Assembly: GCA_000620185.1 (NCBI GenBank)
Contig: KK211087.1
Coordinates: 343,373 to 407,372 of the forward strand
Reading direction: 5' to 3'
Source: Geodermatophilaceae bacterium URHB0062
GTDB taxonomy: Bacteria; Actinomycetota; Actinomycetes; Mycobacteriales; Geodermatophilaceae
DNA: 64,000 bases
The number at the start of each line of letters is the position of its first letter. Positions within the stretch are counted from its first letter, which is position 1. This document shows positions 15,446-23,469 of the stretch, piece after piece. The position numbers were made by a program, and so were the translations under genes. The notes beneath the pieces were generated by a model. That model was not told the origin of the DNA, made no database searches, and saw only the letters and a list, made by a program, of their open reading frames with translations.

Positions 15446-16456
15446 TCAGTGGGACTGCGGCCGTCCCAGCCGGGCCTTGGTCTCCTCGACGTCCATGCCG
15501 TGCAGGCGCAGCAGGTTCTCGCCCAGGATCTTGCGCTTGGCCTGGTCGGTGAGCTGCGGATAGCCGTAGCCCTCGCACAGGTCCTGCGGGATCGTGAAGT
15601 CCCGGAACGCCTGCAGCGCCCACTGCGGCTGCCAGATCGGCGCTTCCGAGCCGTACACGATCTTGTCCTCGCCGCACCAGAACAGCAGCTTGCCGAGGAT
15701 CTCCGCGAACAGCCGGGGTGCCCGGACGACGAAGTTGATCGTCGCGGCCAGCGAGGCGTACAGGTTCGGGAAGCGGATCAGCTGCCAGCAGGTCTCGTCG
15801 AGGAACGGCAGCCCGACGTGGAAGATCACGAAGTTGATGTCGGGGAAGTTGGCGGCCGCGCCGTCCATGTCCCAGGTCTGGGTCGCCTCGACCGGCTGCG
15901 GGCCGAGCGGCACCCCCTTGTGCACCCCGATCAGGTTGACGCCCAGCTCCTGGGCCTTCTCGAACACCGGAAAGGCGACCTGCGGGTCGTCCATCCGCCA
16001 CGGGAACGGCGAGCCGTAGTCGTAGCGGACGTTGTAGAACTTGAACGCCTTCGCCCCGAACTCGCCGACCTGCCGCTCCATCAGGTCCAGCGCCCGGCGC
16101 CCCTCGAGCGGGTTGACCGTGCCCCAGAAGACCGTGCGGTCGGGGTCGCGCGAGGCGAGATCGGCGCACGTCTCCCAGGGGGAGAGGCCGTCGCGGAACA
16201 GGTCGGTCAGTGGCAGGGGCATCGCAACGAGCATGTCGGTGTCGGACTCGTCGTAGACCATCTGGCGGATGTCGGACGGCGTCCACTCCTTGAGGAACTC
16301 CTCCGCCGTCTGCTTCGGCTCGCTGTCCGGCGTGAGGACGTTGTGGAAGGCGTAGAGGTGGTTGGCGAACATCTGCCCCGGCTGCCCGTAGGCGTTCTTC
16401 GGCGTGAAGTTGAACGGGTGGGCCACGCCGTCGAACACGAATGCGTCACCGATCAT
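15446..16456 (-). CDS. Amidohydrolase family protein (amidohydrolase 2 type)
   Basis: A 336-residue TIM-barrel hydrolase of the amidohydrolase-2 (ACMSD-like) family. The start ATG at 16456 is preceded by GGAGGA at good spacing; upstream codons in the same frame overlap the preceding gene and are not needed. Recognisable elements are AFKFYNVRYDYGSPFPW, LIGVHKGVP with a metal His, NFVIFHVGLPF with another His, and VYGSEAPIW with the usual acidic residue after the barrel. The gene overlaps the DUF59 gene stop by 11 bases, so it is coupled to it, downstream of an IclR regulator. Substrate unknown; such operons often serve aromatic compound breakdown. Confidence 0.8.
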   Translation of the reverse strand: MIGDAFVFDGVAHPFNFTPKNAYGQPGQMFANHLYAFHNVLTPDSEPKQTAEEFLKEWTPSDIRQMVYDESDTDMLVAMPLPLTDLFRDGLSPWETCADLASRDPDRTVFWGTVNPLEGRRALDLMERQVGEFGAKAFKFYNVRYDYGSPFPWRMDDPQVAFPVFEKAQELGVNLIGVHKGVPLGPQPVEATQTWDMDGAAANFPDINFVIFHVGLPFLDETCWQLIRFPNLYASLAATINFVVRAPRLFAEILGKLLFWCGEDKIVYGSEAPIWQPQWALQAFRDFTIPQDLCEGYGYPQLTDQAKRKILGENLLRLHGMDVEETKARLGRPQSH

Positions 16457-16844
16457 GGCTGTCCTCCGGGGATGGGTGCGTGGCGAGGTAGGCGTCCCGG
16501 TCACCGACGGCGACCGGGTCGGGCAGGAAGCGCAGTTTCCGGCGGGCCGACGGCGCGAGGCGGTCGGGCGTCCACGGCTCGTCCCACACCACCTCGACCT
16601 GGCAGCTGTCGACCTCGGGCTGTGCGTTCAGCGTGTCGGCGACGTCGGTGAGCACGCGGGCGGCGAACGGGCACCAGCCCGAGGTGAGCAGGAGCTGCAC
16701 GTGCGCGTGCCGGCCGCGCACGTCGACCGAGCGCAGCAGCCCCATGTCGACGATCGAGATGCCCTTCTCGCGGCAGCAGGGGTCGAACACCGTCGACAGC
16801 GCTCGCGCCGCCCAGTCGGGAACCGGCTGCGTCATGGGCGCCAT
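16446..16844 (-). CDS. MIP18/DUF59 family metal-sulfur cluster protein
   Basis: About 132 residues of the PaaD/MIP18 fold: ALSTVFDPCCREKGISIVDM contains the conserved DP and the VDMGLL element, followed by the HVQLLLTSGWCPFA strand with the conserved Cys. The family helps assemble or insert Fe-S clusters, or acts next to oxygenase and hydrolase partners. It overlaps the amidohydrolase start and lies 39 bases after the IclR gene. Start is uncertain: GTG at 16862, ATG at 16844 or ATG at 16835 are in frame and none has a convincing ribosome site. Confidence 0.78.
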   Translation of the reverse strand: MAPMTQPVPDWAARALSTVFDPCCREKGISIVDMGLLRSVDVRGRHAHVQLLLTSGWCPFAARVLTDVADTLNAQPEVDSCQVEVVWDEPWTPDRLAPSARRKLRFLPDPVAVGDRDAYLATHPSPEDSHDR

Positions 16845-16883
16845 CGTGGATGCGCCGGACACCGGCCCACCAGGGCGCGGATT

Positions 16884-17630
16884 TCAGATGGCGGCGCTCT
16901 CCCCGGCCGGGCCCAGCGCCAGGGCCCTGGACACCCGTCCGGCCGCGGTCAGCACCGTCCGACCCGCCCGCTCGGACAGCACGCTGACGACACCGATCGC
17001 CCCCACGCCGCCATGGCCGGTCACGGCCGCGCCGAGACAGCGCACGCCGAGCGCGTACTCGCCGTCGTCCACGGCGACCTCACCCGCGGCCGGGAGCCGG
17101 AGCCGACGGCGGTCGACGACGGTGTGCGGCGTGAGCTCGTGCAGCGGATGGCGCGCCAGGTAGTCGGCGCGGTCGGCGGGGGAGAGCTGTCCGAGGATGC
17201 TCTTGCCCAGCGCGGTGGCGTGCGCGGCATCGTGCAGGCCGACCCAGAGATCGATCCGCGGCGCCCGGGCGCTGTCGACGATCTCGGCCACCACGATCTC
17301 GCCCTCGACGTAGCGGGCCAGGTAGACCGCGCCGCCCAGCTCGTCGCGCAGCCACTCCAGCGCCGGCCGCGCGTGCGCGACCCCGCGGGCCGCCGTCCCC
17401 CCTGCGCGGACGACGTCGATGCGGTGCCCGAGCACGTACGACCCGTCGCCGAGCCGCTGCAGCCAGCCTTCGTGCGCGCAGGTACGCAGCAGGTGGTAGG
17501 TCGTCGGCAGCGGCAGCCCGGCGGCGCGGGCGATCTCCTTGGGCCAGGCCCGGCCGCCGTGCTCGGCGATGACCTCGATCAGGCGCAGCGCGCGCTGCAC
17601 CGACTGGATGAGCGTCGGATGTCCGCCCAC
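16884..17630 (-). CDS. IclR family transcriptional regulator
   Basis: The 248-residue protein has an N-terminal winged helix (LIQSVQRALRLIEVIAEHGG ... EIARAAGLPLPTTYHLLRTC) and a C-terminal IclR effector domain (ATALGKSILGQLSPADRADY, GEYALGVRCLGAAV). The GTG start at 17630 is chosen because the longer frame upstream is Pro/His/Arg-rich junk. It leads an apparent operon with the DUF59 protein and amidohydrolase, so it probably senses a substrate of that pathway. A small inverted repeat lies just upstream. Confidence 0.85.
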   Translation of the reverse strand: MGGHPTLIQSVQRALRLIEVIAEHGGRAWPKEIARAAGLPLPTTYHLLRTCAHEGWLQRLGDGSYVLGHRIDVVRAGGTAARGVAHARPALEWLRDELGGAVYLARYVEGEIVVAEIVDSARAPRIDLWVGLHDAAHATALGKSILGQLSPADRADYLARHPLHELTPHTVVDRRRLRLPAAGEVAVDDGEYALGVRCLGAAVTGHGGVGAIGVVSVLSERAGRTVLTAAGRVSRALALGPAGESAAI

Positions 17631-17645
17631 GGCCCGCCCCCTCGC

Positions 17646-17660
17646 GGTGTCGAGGACACC
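17646..17660. promoter_or_regulatory. Inverted repeat GGTGTC-GAG-GACACC upstream of the IclR gene
   Basis: A perfect 6-bp-arm inverted repeat with a 3-nt spacer lies 16 bases before the IclR start codon. Its position fits an autoregulatory operator, but this is inference from placement only. Confidence 0.4.
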
Positions 17661-17683
17661 ATGGCGCGAGCCGGCAGCGGCGT

Positions 17684-17887
17684 CTAGATGACCGGCAGCG
17701 GCAGGTAGGAGAGCCGGGCGCGGCGGCGCAGGATGACCTTGCGGGTGCCGTCCGGGTGCAGTTGGAGGCGGGCCAGCTCCCAGCCGCCGGTGTCCGCCTG
17801 CAGGCTCAGCATGGTCGCCGCTGCGGACCGCGACGTGCCCGGCGGGATCCGCAGCGGCGCGTACTGGTAATCCGCGACCGCCTCCAT
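17684..17887 (-). CDS. DUF5703 family protein
   Basis: A 67-residue protein starting MEAVADYQYAPLRIPPGTSR and ending in a basic beta-rich stretch (KVILRRRARLSYLPL). It matches the small DUF5703 proteins conserved in actinobacteria. The ATG at 17887 gives the family's usual N-terminus; longer in-frame starts are not protein-like. It lies upstream of the IclR gene on the same strand. Function unknown. Confidence 0.75.
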   Translation of the reverse strand: MEAVADYQYAPLRIPPGTSRSAAATMLSLQADTGGWELARLQLHPDGTRKVILRRRARLSYLPLPVI

Positions 17888-18016
17888 CGACCCGATTGTG
17901 CATGCCCGGTGGCGATCGGTCACGCGATCGTCTCCCGGATCACCCGTCCGTCTGCGGGGACGGCGGCCGGACGGCAGGATGGAGCTCGACCGCACCGCAC
18001 GACGAGGGAGGACGAC

Positions 18017-18280
18017 GTGACCGAACCCGGTACCGCCACCGACGCCGACCGCGCGGAGCAGGAAGCGCTCCTGGACCCGCCCGGCGTCTCCGTCGCCGGT
18101 GAGGCGGACGCGCCCGGCGACGACGTCCCGGAGGCCGACGCGCTCGAGCAGCAGCTCGCCGCGCGACCGGGGGAGGCCGGCAGCCCGCCGCGTCCGGTCG
18201 GTGACCGCGAGGCGAACGAGGCCGACGTCCTCGAGCAGGAGGCCGACGTCCCGCTCGACGAGGACGACGCCCTGAGCTGA
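18017..18280 (+). CDS. Small acidic hypothetical protein
   Basis: An 87-residue, strongly acidic, probably disordered protein (VTEPGTATDADRAEQEALLD ... VLEQEADVPLDEDDALS). A GTG start follows GGGAGGACGAC. Two EADALEQ/EADVLEQE segments look like an internal repeat. Such short acidic ORFs are common in related genomes but have no known role. Confidence 0.6.
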   Translation: MTEPGTATDADRAEQEALLDPPGVSVAGEADAPGDDVPEADALEQQLAARPGEAGSPPRPVGDREANEADVLEQEADVPLDEDDALS

Positions 18281-18296
18281 CAGGGCAGCCCAGGCG

Positions 18297-20243
18297 TCAG
18301 CCGATCGTCTCGGCGAGGAGCTGGGCCAGCCGCGTGCGCCGCGGCCGGACGTCGACGTCGTGCACCGCCCGCGCCAGGGCCGCCCCGCTGGCGTGCACGA
18401 TCGACAGGTGGTTCTGCGCGCGGGTGAGCGCGGTGTAGATCAGCGGCCGCGACAGCATCCCGCCGGCCTCCGGCGGCACGACGACGACCACGCCGGGCCA
18501 CTCCGAGCCCTGCGCGCGGTGCACGGTGATCGCCCAGCCGTGCCGCAGGTCCGACATCGCCTTGCCGGTCACCGTCACCGGCCCCGACGCGAAGGCGACG
18601 TCCAGCGTGCCGTCGCCGGTCTTGGTCACCACCCCGACCTCGCCGTTGGCGAAGCCGGTCGGCTCCAACTCGAGGTGGTTGGCGGTGGCCACCACCCGGT
18701 CGCCCGCGTCGAAACCCCAGACCGTGCCCTCGCCCGGGTTCAGCTGCGCCTTGAGCGCCTTGTTCAGCTCGATGGTGCCCGCCGGCCCGCGGTGCACCGG
18801 GGTGACGACCTGCACCGAGCCCGGATCGATGCCCAGAGCCCGGGGGATGGAGTCGGTGACCAGCTGCACCACCCGGCGGGCGGCCTCCGCACTGCCGGTC
18901 GCGGGCACGACGACGACCTCGCGGTCGGGGGAGTCGACCGGCGGCAGCTCGCCGCCCCGCACCGCGGTGGCCAGGCGGGCGATCGCCCCGCCCTCCGCCT
19001 GCCGGTACAGCGTGGTCAGCTCCGTCACCGGGACGACGCCGGAGTCGATGAGGTCACCGAGCACGTGCCCCGGGCCGATCGAGGGCAGCTGCGCCGGGTC
19101 GCCGACGAACAGCAGATGCGTGCCGTCGGGGCATGCCTCCAGCAGGGCGGCGGTCAGCTCGACGTCGAGCATCGAGGCCTCGTCCACGACGACGACGTCG
19201 GCGTCGAGCGGCCACTCCTCGTTGCGGGCGAACCCGCCGGTCGTGCCCTGGGCGCCGAGCAGCCGGTGGACGGTGACCGCCGGATGGTCGGTGAGCTCCT
19301 CGAGCCGCTTGGCCGCCCGCCCGGTGGGCGCGGCCAGTGCCACGTCCGTGCCCTTGGCCCGCAGCAGCTTGACGACCGCCGCCACCGTCCGGCTCTTGCC
19401 GGTACCCGGGCCGCCGGTCAGCAGGCTGACGCCGGCGCCCAGCACCTGGGCGACCGCGTCCTGCTGCGCCTTGTCCAGCCCCTTGGCGACGGTGCGCACC
19501 GACGCCGGGTCGGCGATCCGCTCCGCCGACGCCAGGAGGCGGGCGACGCCCTCGGCCACCGCCTCCTCGGCCATGCCGTAGCGGGCGAGGGAGAGCGTGC
19601 GCAGCGCCGGGTCGGGCTCCGCCTCCGGATCCTCCGGATCCTCCGGCTCCGGGGGCTCGTGCTCGAGGACCTCGCCCGACTCCACGGCGGCGACCACGGC
19701 CGCCGCCGGATCGGCGATCCCCTCGGCGCGCAGAGCCGCCACGACCAGGTCGGCGGGCAGGACGGTGTGCCCGTCGCGGGTCGCCGTCCGCAGGGTGAGC
19801 CCGACGATCGCGCGCCCGCGCCGGCTGTCCTGCCGGTCCGCACCGGAGAGGACGGCGATGGCCAGCCGGTCGGCGTCCCGGAGCGTGACCCCGTGGAGGG
19901 CGAGCAGTGTCCAGGGGTCGTCGCGGAGCCGCCGGGCGGCGTCCGGGCCGAGCGCATCGGCGACCCCGGCGGCGAGCTTGGCCTCGAGCCCGGCGCCGAC
20001 GAGGATCCCGACGACCTCGTAGGTCGGCTGCGCGGCCAGGAAGCTGGAGAACAGCCGCTCGGCCCGCTGGCGGCCGACCCGCGGCAGCTTCATCAGCCGG
20101 TCGGCGGTGACGTCGTCCGGCGTCGTGATGCCCGCGCCCGGGAGCTCGGCGGCGGTCCGCCGGCCCAGGCCCGGCCAGAGCCCGGCCGCGCAGAACGCGG
20201 CGAAGACCGGATCGCCGGCGGGGGAGGAGGGAGCCGCCGTCAT
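18297..20243 (-). CDS. RecD2-like AAA/SF1B DNA helicase
   Basis: The 648-residue helicase belongs to the RecD/TraA-like SF1B family. An N-terminal helix-hairpin-helix region (residues about 25-130) with VGRQRAERLF and an acidic linker (about 195-212) precedes the motor. It has Walker A GGPGTGKS (277-284), VVVDEASM (D354, E355), FVGDPAQLPSIG, and the late motifs GWAITVHRAQGSEW and IYTALTRAQ. RecD2 proteins unwind DNA 5'-3' in repair, without RecBC. The ATG at 20243 is used; a GTG at 20255 overlaps the stop of the upstream aldo/keto reductase as GTGA and is equally possible. Confidence 0.87.
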   Translation of the reverse strand: MTAAPSSPAGDPVFAAFCAAGLWPGLGRRTAAELPGAGITTPDDVTADRLMKLPRVGRQRAERLFSSFLAAQPTYEVVGILVGAGLEAKLAAGVADALGPDAARRLRDDPWTLLALHGVTLRDADRLAIAVLSGADRQDSRRGRAIVGLTLRTATRDGHTVLPADLVVAALRAEGIADPAAAVVAAVESGEVLEHEPPEPEDPEDPEAEPDPALRTLSLARYGMAEEAVAEGVARLLASAERIADPASVRTVAKGLDKAQQDAVAQVLGAGVSLLTGGPGTGKSRTVAAVVKLLRAKGTDVALAAPTGRAAKRLEELTDHPAVTVHRLLGAQGTTGGFARNEEWPLDADVVVVDEASMLDVELTAALLEACPDGTHLLFVGDPAQLPSIGPGHVLGDLIDSGVVPVTELTTLYRQAEGGAIARLATAVRGGELPPVDSPDREVVVVPATGSAEAARRVVQLVTDSIPRALGIDPGSVQVVTPVHRGPAGTIELNKALKAQLNPGEGTVWGFDAGDRVVATANHLELEPTGFANGEVGVVTKTGDGTLDVAFASGPVTVTGKAMSDLRHGWAITVHRAQGSEWPGVVVVVPPEAGGMLSRPLIYTALTRAQNHLSIVHASGAALARAVHDVDVRPRRTRLAQLLAETIG

Positions 20244-20251
20244 CGCCGCGG

Positions 20252-21232
20252 TCACCCTTCCTGCCGGCGCTCGGGATAGGCGAACGGCGGCGCGGAGACG
20301 TCCTCGAGCGCGGTGCGGATCGCCGCGGGCAGCCGGACGCCGTCGGCGTCGAGCGAGGCCTGCAACTGCTGGGCCGTCCGCGCCCCGACGATGGGCGCGA
20401 CGACCCCGGGCCGGTCCCGCACCCAGGCCAGCGCGACGCCGAGCGGGCTGGTGCCCAGGCCCTCGGCCGCGGTGATCACCGCCTCGACGATGCGGTCGGT
20501 CGTCGCCGAGCGCAGGCCGTCGATGAACCCCTGCCACTGCGGCGAGGCGCCCCGCGACTCCGACGGCGTGCTGTGCCGGTACTTGCCGGTGAGCAGGCCC
20601 CGGCCCAGCGGCGACCAGGCGAGCACCCCCATGCCCAGCGCCTCGGCCGCCGGCACGACCTCGCGCTCGACGCCGCGCTGCAGCAGCGAGTACTCCACCT
20701 GCGTGCTCACCAGCGGCGTGCGCCCGGGCCAGGCCTTCTGCCAGGTGGCGGCCTGCGCGGTCTGCCAGCCGGTGTAGTTGCTGATGCCGACGTAGCGGGC
20801 GCGGCCGCTGGAGACGGCGAGGTCGCACGCGGCGAGCGTCTCCTCGATCGGCGTGTGCTCGTCCCACGCGTGCAGCTGCCAGAGGTCGACGTAGTCCAGG
20901 CCCAGCCGCTCGAGGGAGGCGTCGAGGGCGGCCAGCAGATGCCCTCGGGAGGCGCCGCGGCCCATCGGCCCGGCCGCCGTCCGGCCGACGGCCTTGGTGG
21001 CGACCAGCACGTCGGCGCGGGGGACGACGTCGGCGAGCAGGTGGCCCAGCGTGCGCTCGCTCTCGCCCTCGCAGTAGACGTCGGCGGTGTCGACCAGCGT
21101 GCCGCCCGCGTCGACGAAGGCGGTGAGCTGCATGGCCGCCTCGTCCTCGTCGGTGTCGCGGCCCCACGTCATCGTGCCCAGCGCCAGCCGGGACACGACC
21201 AGTCCACTGCGCCCCAGCGCGCGTTGCTCCAC
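20252..21232 (-). CDS. Aldo/keto reductase
   Basis: A 326-residue (beta/alpha)8 NADPH-dependent reductase. Family features: GTMTWGRDTD, DTADVYCEGESE with the catalytic Asp and Tyr, VLVATKAVG with the Lys, LDYVDLWQLHAWD with the His, and the cofactor-binding tail (VAPIVGARTAQQL). The GTG start at 21232 lies 8 nt after a TAGGTT hexamer (21241-21246, minus strand), suggesting a leaderless message. Its 3' end overlaps the possible GTG start of the RecD2-like gene. Confidence 0.87.
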   Translation of the reverse strand: MEQRALGRSGLVVSRLALGTMTWGRDTDEDEAAMQLTAFVDAGGTLVDTADVYCEGESERTLGHLLADVVPRADVLVATKAVGRTAAGPMGRGASRGHLLAALDASLERLGLDYVDLWQLHAWDEHTPIEETLAACDLAVSSGRARYVGISNYTGWQTAQAATWQKAWPGRTPLVSTQVEYSLLQRGVEREVVPAAEALGMGVLAWSPLGRGLLTGKYRHSTPSESRGASPQWQGFIDGLRSATTDRIVEAVITAAEGLGTSPLGVALAWVRDRPGVVAPIVGARTAQQLQASLDADGVRLPAAIRTALEDVSAPPFAYPERRQEG

Positions 21233-21369
21233 GAGCGGCCAACCTACCGGCGGGAGCCGACGGTCACCGGTCAGCCTGGGGACGGCCGAGGCGGCGCGGC
21301 GGGTCGCACAGGTCGGGGCTCTACCCTCTCGTCCCGTGCCTTCCCGAGCCCCGTCCCTGACCACCGCCG

Positions 21370-21426
21370 CGAGATCTGCACACTCGTGGCCATCAGCGCC
21401 TGATGGCCACGAGTGTGCAGATCTCG
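21370..21426. repeat. Perfect long palindrome (26-bp arms, 5-nt loop)
   Basis: The arms at 21370-21395 and 21401-21426 are exact reverse complements around GCGCC. The arms begin CGAGATCTGCACACTCGTGG. It lies in the divergent region between the aldo/keto reductase and uppP, ending 21 bases before the uppP ATG. It could be a repeat-family palindrome, a hairpin in the uppP leader or a protein site; sequence alone does not decide. Confidence 0.95.
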
Positions 21427-21447
21427 TGTGGACCGGGCGGGGCTGAC

Positions 21448-22281
21448 ATGGGCTGGTTCGAGGCCGTTGTCCTCGGCGTCGTGCAAGGACTGACCGAGTT
21501 CCTGCCGATCTCCTCCAGCGCCCACCTGCGGCTGGTCGGCGAGGCGTTCGGCTGGGACGACCCCGGCGCGGCGTTCACCGCGATCACCCAGATCGGCACC
21601 GAGGCCGCGGTGCTGCTGTACTTCCGCCACGACATCGCGCGGATCATCGGCGCCTGGGTGAGCTCGCTGTTCCGGTCGGAGCGCCGGGGCGATCCCGACG
21701 CCCGCATGGGTTGGCTGATCATCGTCGGCAGCATCCCGATCGTCGTCCTCGGGCTGCTGTTCCAGGACCAGATCGAGACGACGCTGCGCGACCTGCGGAT
21801 CGTGGCGACCGCGCTGATCGTCTTCTCGCTGATCCTGTACTGGGCCGACCGGGTCGGCGCCAAGAAGCGCGAGCTGGGCGACCTGACCGTGCCGCACGGC
21901 ATCATCTACGGCCTCGCGCAGGCGATGGCGCTCATCCCGGGGGTGTCACGCTCCGGCGGCACGATCACGGCGGGGCTGTTCCTGGGCTACACGCGGTCGG
22001 CCGCGGCACGCTACTCGTTCCTCCTCGCCATCCCCGCCGTCCTCGGCTCCGGCTTCTTCCAGGCGTACGAGGCGCTGACGGGGGACGTCGAGGGCGCCGG
22101 CGTCGCTTGGGGGCCGACGATTCTCGCGACGGTGCTCGCGTTCGGGGTCGGGCTCGCCGTCATCGCGTGGCTGCTGCGCTACCTGGCCCACGGCAGCTTC
22201 GTCCCGTTCGTCGTCTACCGGATCGCGCTCGGCGTGCTGGTGCTGGTGCTCGTCCAGACGGGCGTGTTCGCCGCCACCTGA
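21448..22281 (+). CDS. uppP: Undecaprenyl-diphosphatase
   Basis: A 277-residue polytopic membrane enzyme of the BacA/UppP family, recycling undecaprenyl pyrophosphate to the monophosphate for cell-wall lipid carriers. Both signature regions are present: [12 protein letters not shown] near the N-terminus with the catalytic Glu/Ser region, and [13 protein letters not shown] in the middle. Several hydrophobic segments fill the rest. The start [15 protein letters not shown] is the family N-terminus; upstream codons belong to the palindrome. It corresponds to Rv2136c by synteny. Confidence 0.95.
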   Translation: MGWFEAVVLGVVQGLTEFLPISSSAHLRLVGEAFGWDDPGAAFTAITQIGTEAAVLLYFRHDIARIIGAWVSSLFRSERRGDPDARMGWLIIVGSIPIVVLGLLFQDQIETTLRDLRIVATALIVFSLILYWADRVGAKKRELGDLTVPHGIIYGLAQAMALIPGVSRSGGTITAGLFLGYTRSAAARYSFLLAIPAVLGSGFFQAYEALTGDVEGAGVAWGPTILATVLAFGVGLAVIAWLLRYLAHGSFVPFVVYRIALGVLVLVLVQTGVFAAT

Positions 22282-22331
22282 GTGCCGCCGCGCCGGCTGT
22301 GAGACGGTGACGGCGGGTCGGGACACGACCC

Positions 22332-22372
22332 CCGGACGAGTGCGCCGTACCCGGACAGCGACAAGACGGCGT
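22332..22372 (+). ncRNA. Guanidine-III riboswitch (ykkC-III)
   Basis: The leader contains CCGGACGAG, TGCGCCGTACCCGG and ACAAGACGGCG in order, matching the guanidine-III aptamer: a P1 stem CCGG/CCGG and an H-type pseudoknot between CGCCGT and ACGGCG. It ends four bases before AGGAG and fourteen before the GTG of an SMR exporter gene. Guanidine binding is expected to expose the ribosome site. A small hairpin (GGGTCG/CGACCC) lies just upstream. Confidence 0.9.
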
Positions 22373-22385
22373 TCCAGGAGTTCTC

Positions 22386-22700
22386 GTGTACTGGCTCGTC
22401 CTGATCGTCTCCGGCGTCCTCGAATCCGTCTGGGCGACCGCCCTCGGCCGGTCCGAGGGGTTCACCCGCGTTGTGCCGACCGCCGTCTTCGTCGCCGCCC
22501 TGGCCGGCAGCATGGCCGGTCTCGCCTTGGCGATGCGGGGCCTGCCCATCGGCACGGCGTACGCCGTCTGGGTCGGCATCGGCGCCGCGCTGACCGCGGG
22601 CTTCGCGATGTGGGCGGGGGAGGAGCCGGTGTCCGTCGTGCGCGTGCTGCTGCTGGCCGGCATCGTCGGCTGCGTCGTCGGGCTCAAGCTCACGCACTAG
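22386..22700 (+). CDS. SMR family guanidinium exporter (Gdx/SugE type)
   Basis: The 104-residue protein has four transmembrane helices, typical of small multidrug resistance transporters. VLESVWATALG carries the essential Glu (E13) and the Trp characteristic of the Gdx subtype. A second helix GLALAMRGLPIGTAYAVWVG holds the usual GTAYAVW element. Control by the upstream guanidine-III riboswitch argues for guanidinium/H+ antiport rather than broad drug efflux. GTG start with AGGAG at 22376-22380. Confidence 0.93.
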   Translation: MYWLVLIVSGVLESVWATALGRSEGFTRVVPTAVFVAALAGSMAGLALAMRGLPIGTAYAVWVGIGAALTAGFAMWAGEEPVSVVRVLLLAGIVGCVVGLKLTH

Positions 22701-22720
22701 CGCTCACTAGGCTCGCGGCC

Positions 22721-23419
22721 GTGACCACGGTGCTCCTCCTCCGACACGGCCGGACGACGGCCAACACCGGGGGCGTGCTCGCGGGCTGGACGCCCGGTGT
22801 CCAGCTCGACGAGACCGGTGCCCAGCAGGTGCGTGCGGTGGGGGAGCGGCTGGCGAAGGTGCCGCTCGCCGCCGTCGTCAGCAGCCCGCTCGAGCGCTGC
22901 CAGCAGAGCGCCGCCGCCGTCCTGGACGGCCGGAACCTCTCGGTGCAGACCGACGACCGGCTGGGCGAGGCGCGCTACGGCGACTGGACCGGGCGGGCCA
23001 TCAAGGAGCTGGTCAAGGAGCCGCTCTGGAAGGTCGTGCAGCAGCACCCGTCGGCCGCCGTCTTCCCGGGCCCGGAGGGGGAGGGGCTGGCACAGACGCA
23101 GGCTCGGGCGGTCGCCGCGGTCCGCGCCTGGAACGCCACGCTCGGCCCCGACGCGGTGTGGTTGGCCTGCAGCCACGGCGACGTCATCAAGGCGATCCTC
23201 GCCGACGCCCTCGGCCTGCACCTCGACCAGTTCCAGCGGATCGTCGTCGACCCGGCATCCATCTCGGTGGTCACCTACACCGACACCCGGCCCTTCGTCG
23301 TCCGGGTCAACGACACCGGCGGCGACGTGTCGGGCCTGATCCCGCCGCCGAAGAAGCGGCGGCGCACCAAGGCGTCCTCGGACGCCGTCGTCGGCGGGGG
23401 AGCGGGGTCGACGGTCTGA
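22721..23419 (+). CDS. Histidine phosphatase family protein (Rv2135c-like)
   Basis: A 232-residue phosphoglycerate-mutase-like phosphatase. LLLRHGRTTAN supplies the phosphorylated His and Arg, SSPLERCQQSA the second Arg region, EARYGDWTG the catalytic acid and CSHGDVI the second His. The C-terminal 40 residues are a basic, low-complexity tail (PPPKKRRRTKASSD). The GTG start is preceded by TAGGCT seven bases away. By order it corresponds to MSMEG_4193/Rv2135c, whose physiological substrate is unsettled. Confidence 0.88.
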   Translation: MTTVLLLRHGRTTANTGGVLAGWTPGVQLDETGAQQVRAVGERLAKVPLAAVVSSPLERCQQSAAAVLDGRNLSVQTDDRLGEARYGDWTGRAIKELVKEPLWKVVQQHPSAAVFPGPEGEGLAQTQARAVAAVRAWNATLGPDAVWLACSHGDVIKAILADALGLHLDQFQRIVVDPASISVVTYTDTRPFVVRVNDTGGDVSGLIPPPKKRRRTKASSDAVVGGGAGSTV

Positions 23420-23457
23420 GCTCGGTGTCGTCCCGGCGACCGGTCGCATCGCCCGCG

Positions 23458-23469
23458 TAACCTGATCGC
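23458..23469 (+). promoter_or_regulatory. Leaderless-type -10 (TAACCT) for the DUF3090 gene
   Basis: TAACCT at 23458-23463, 6 nt, then GTG at 23470 without a Shine-Dalgarno. Confidence 0.5.
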
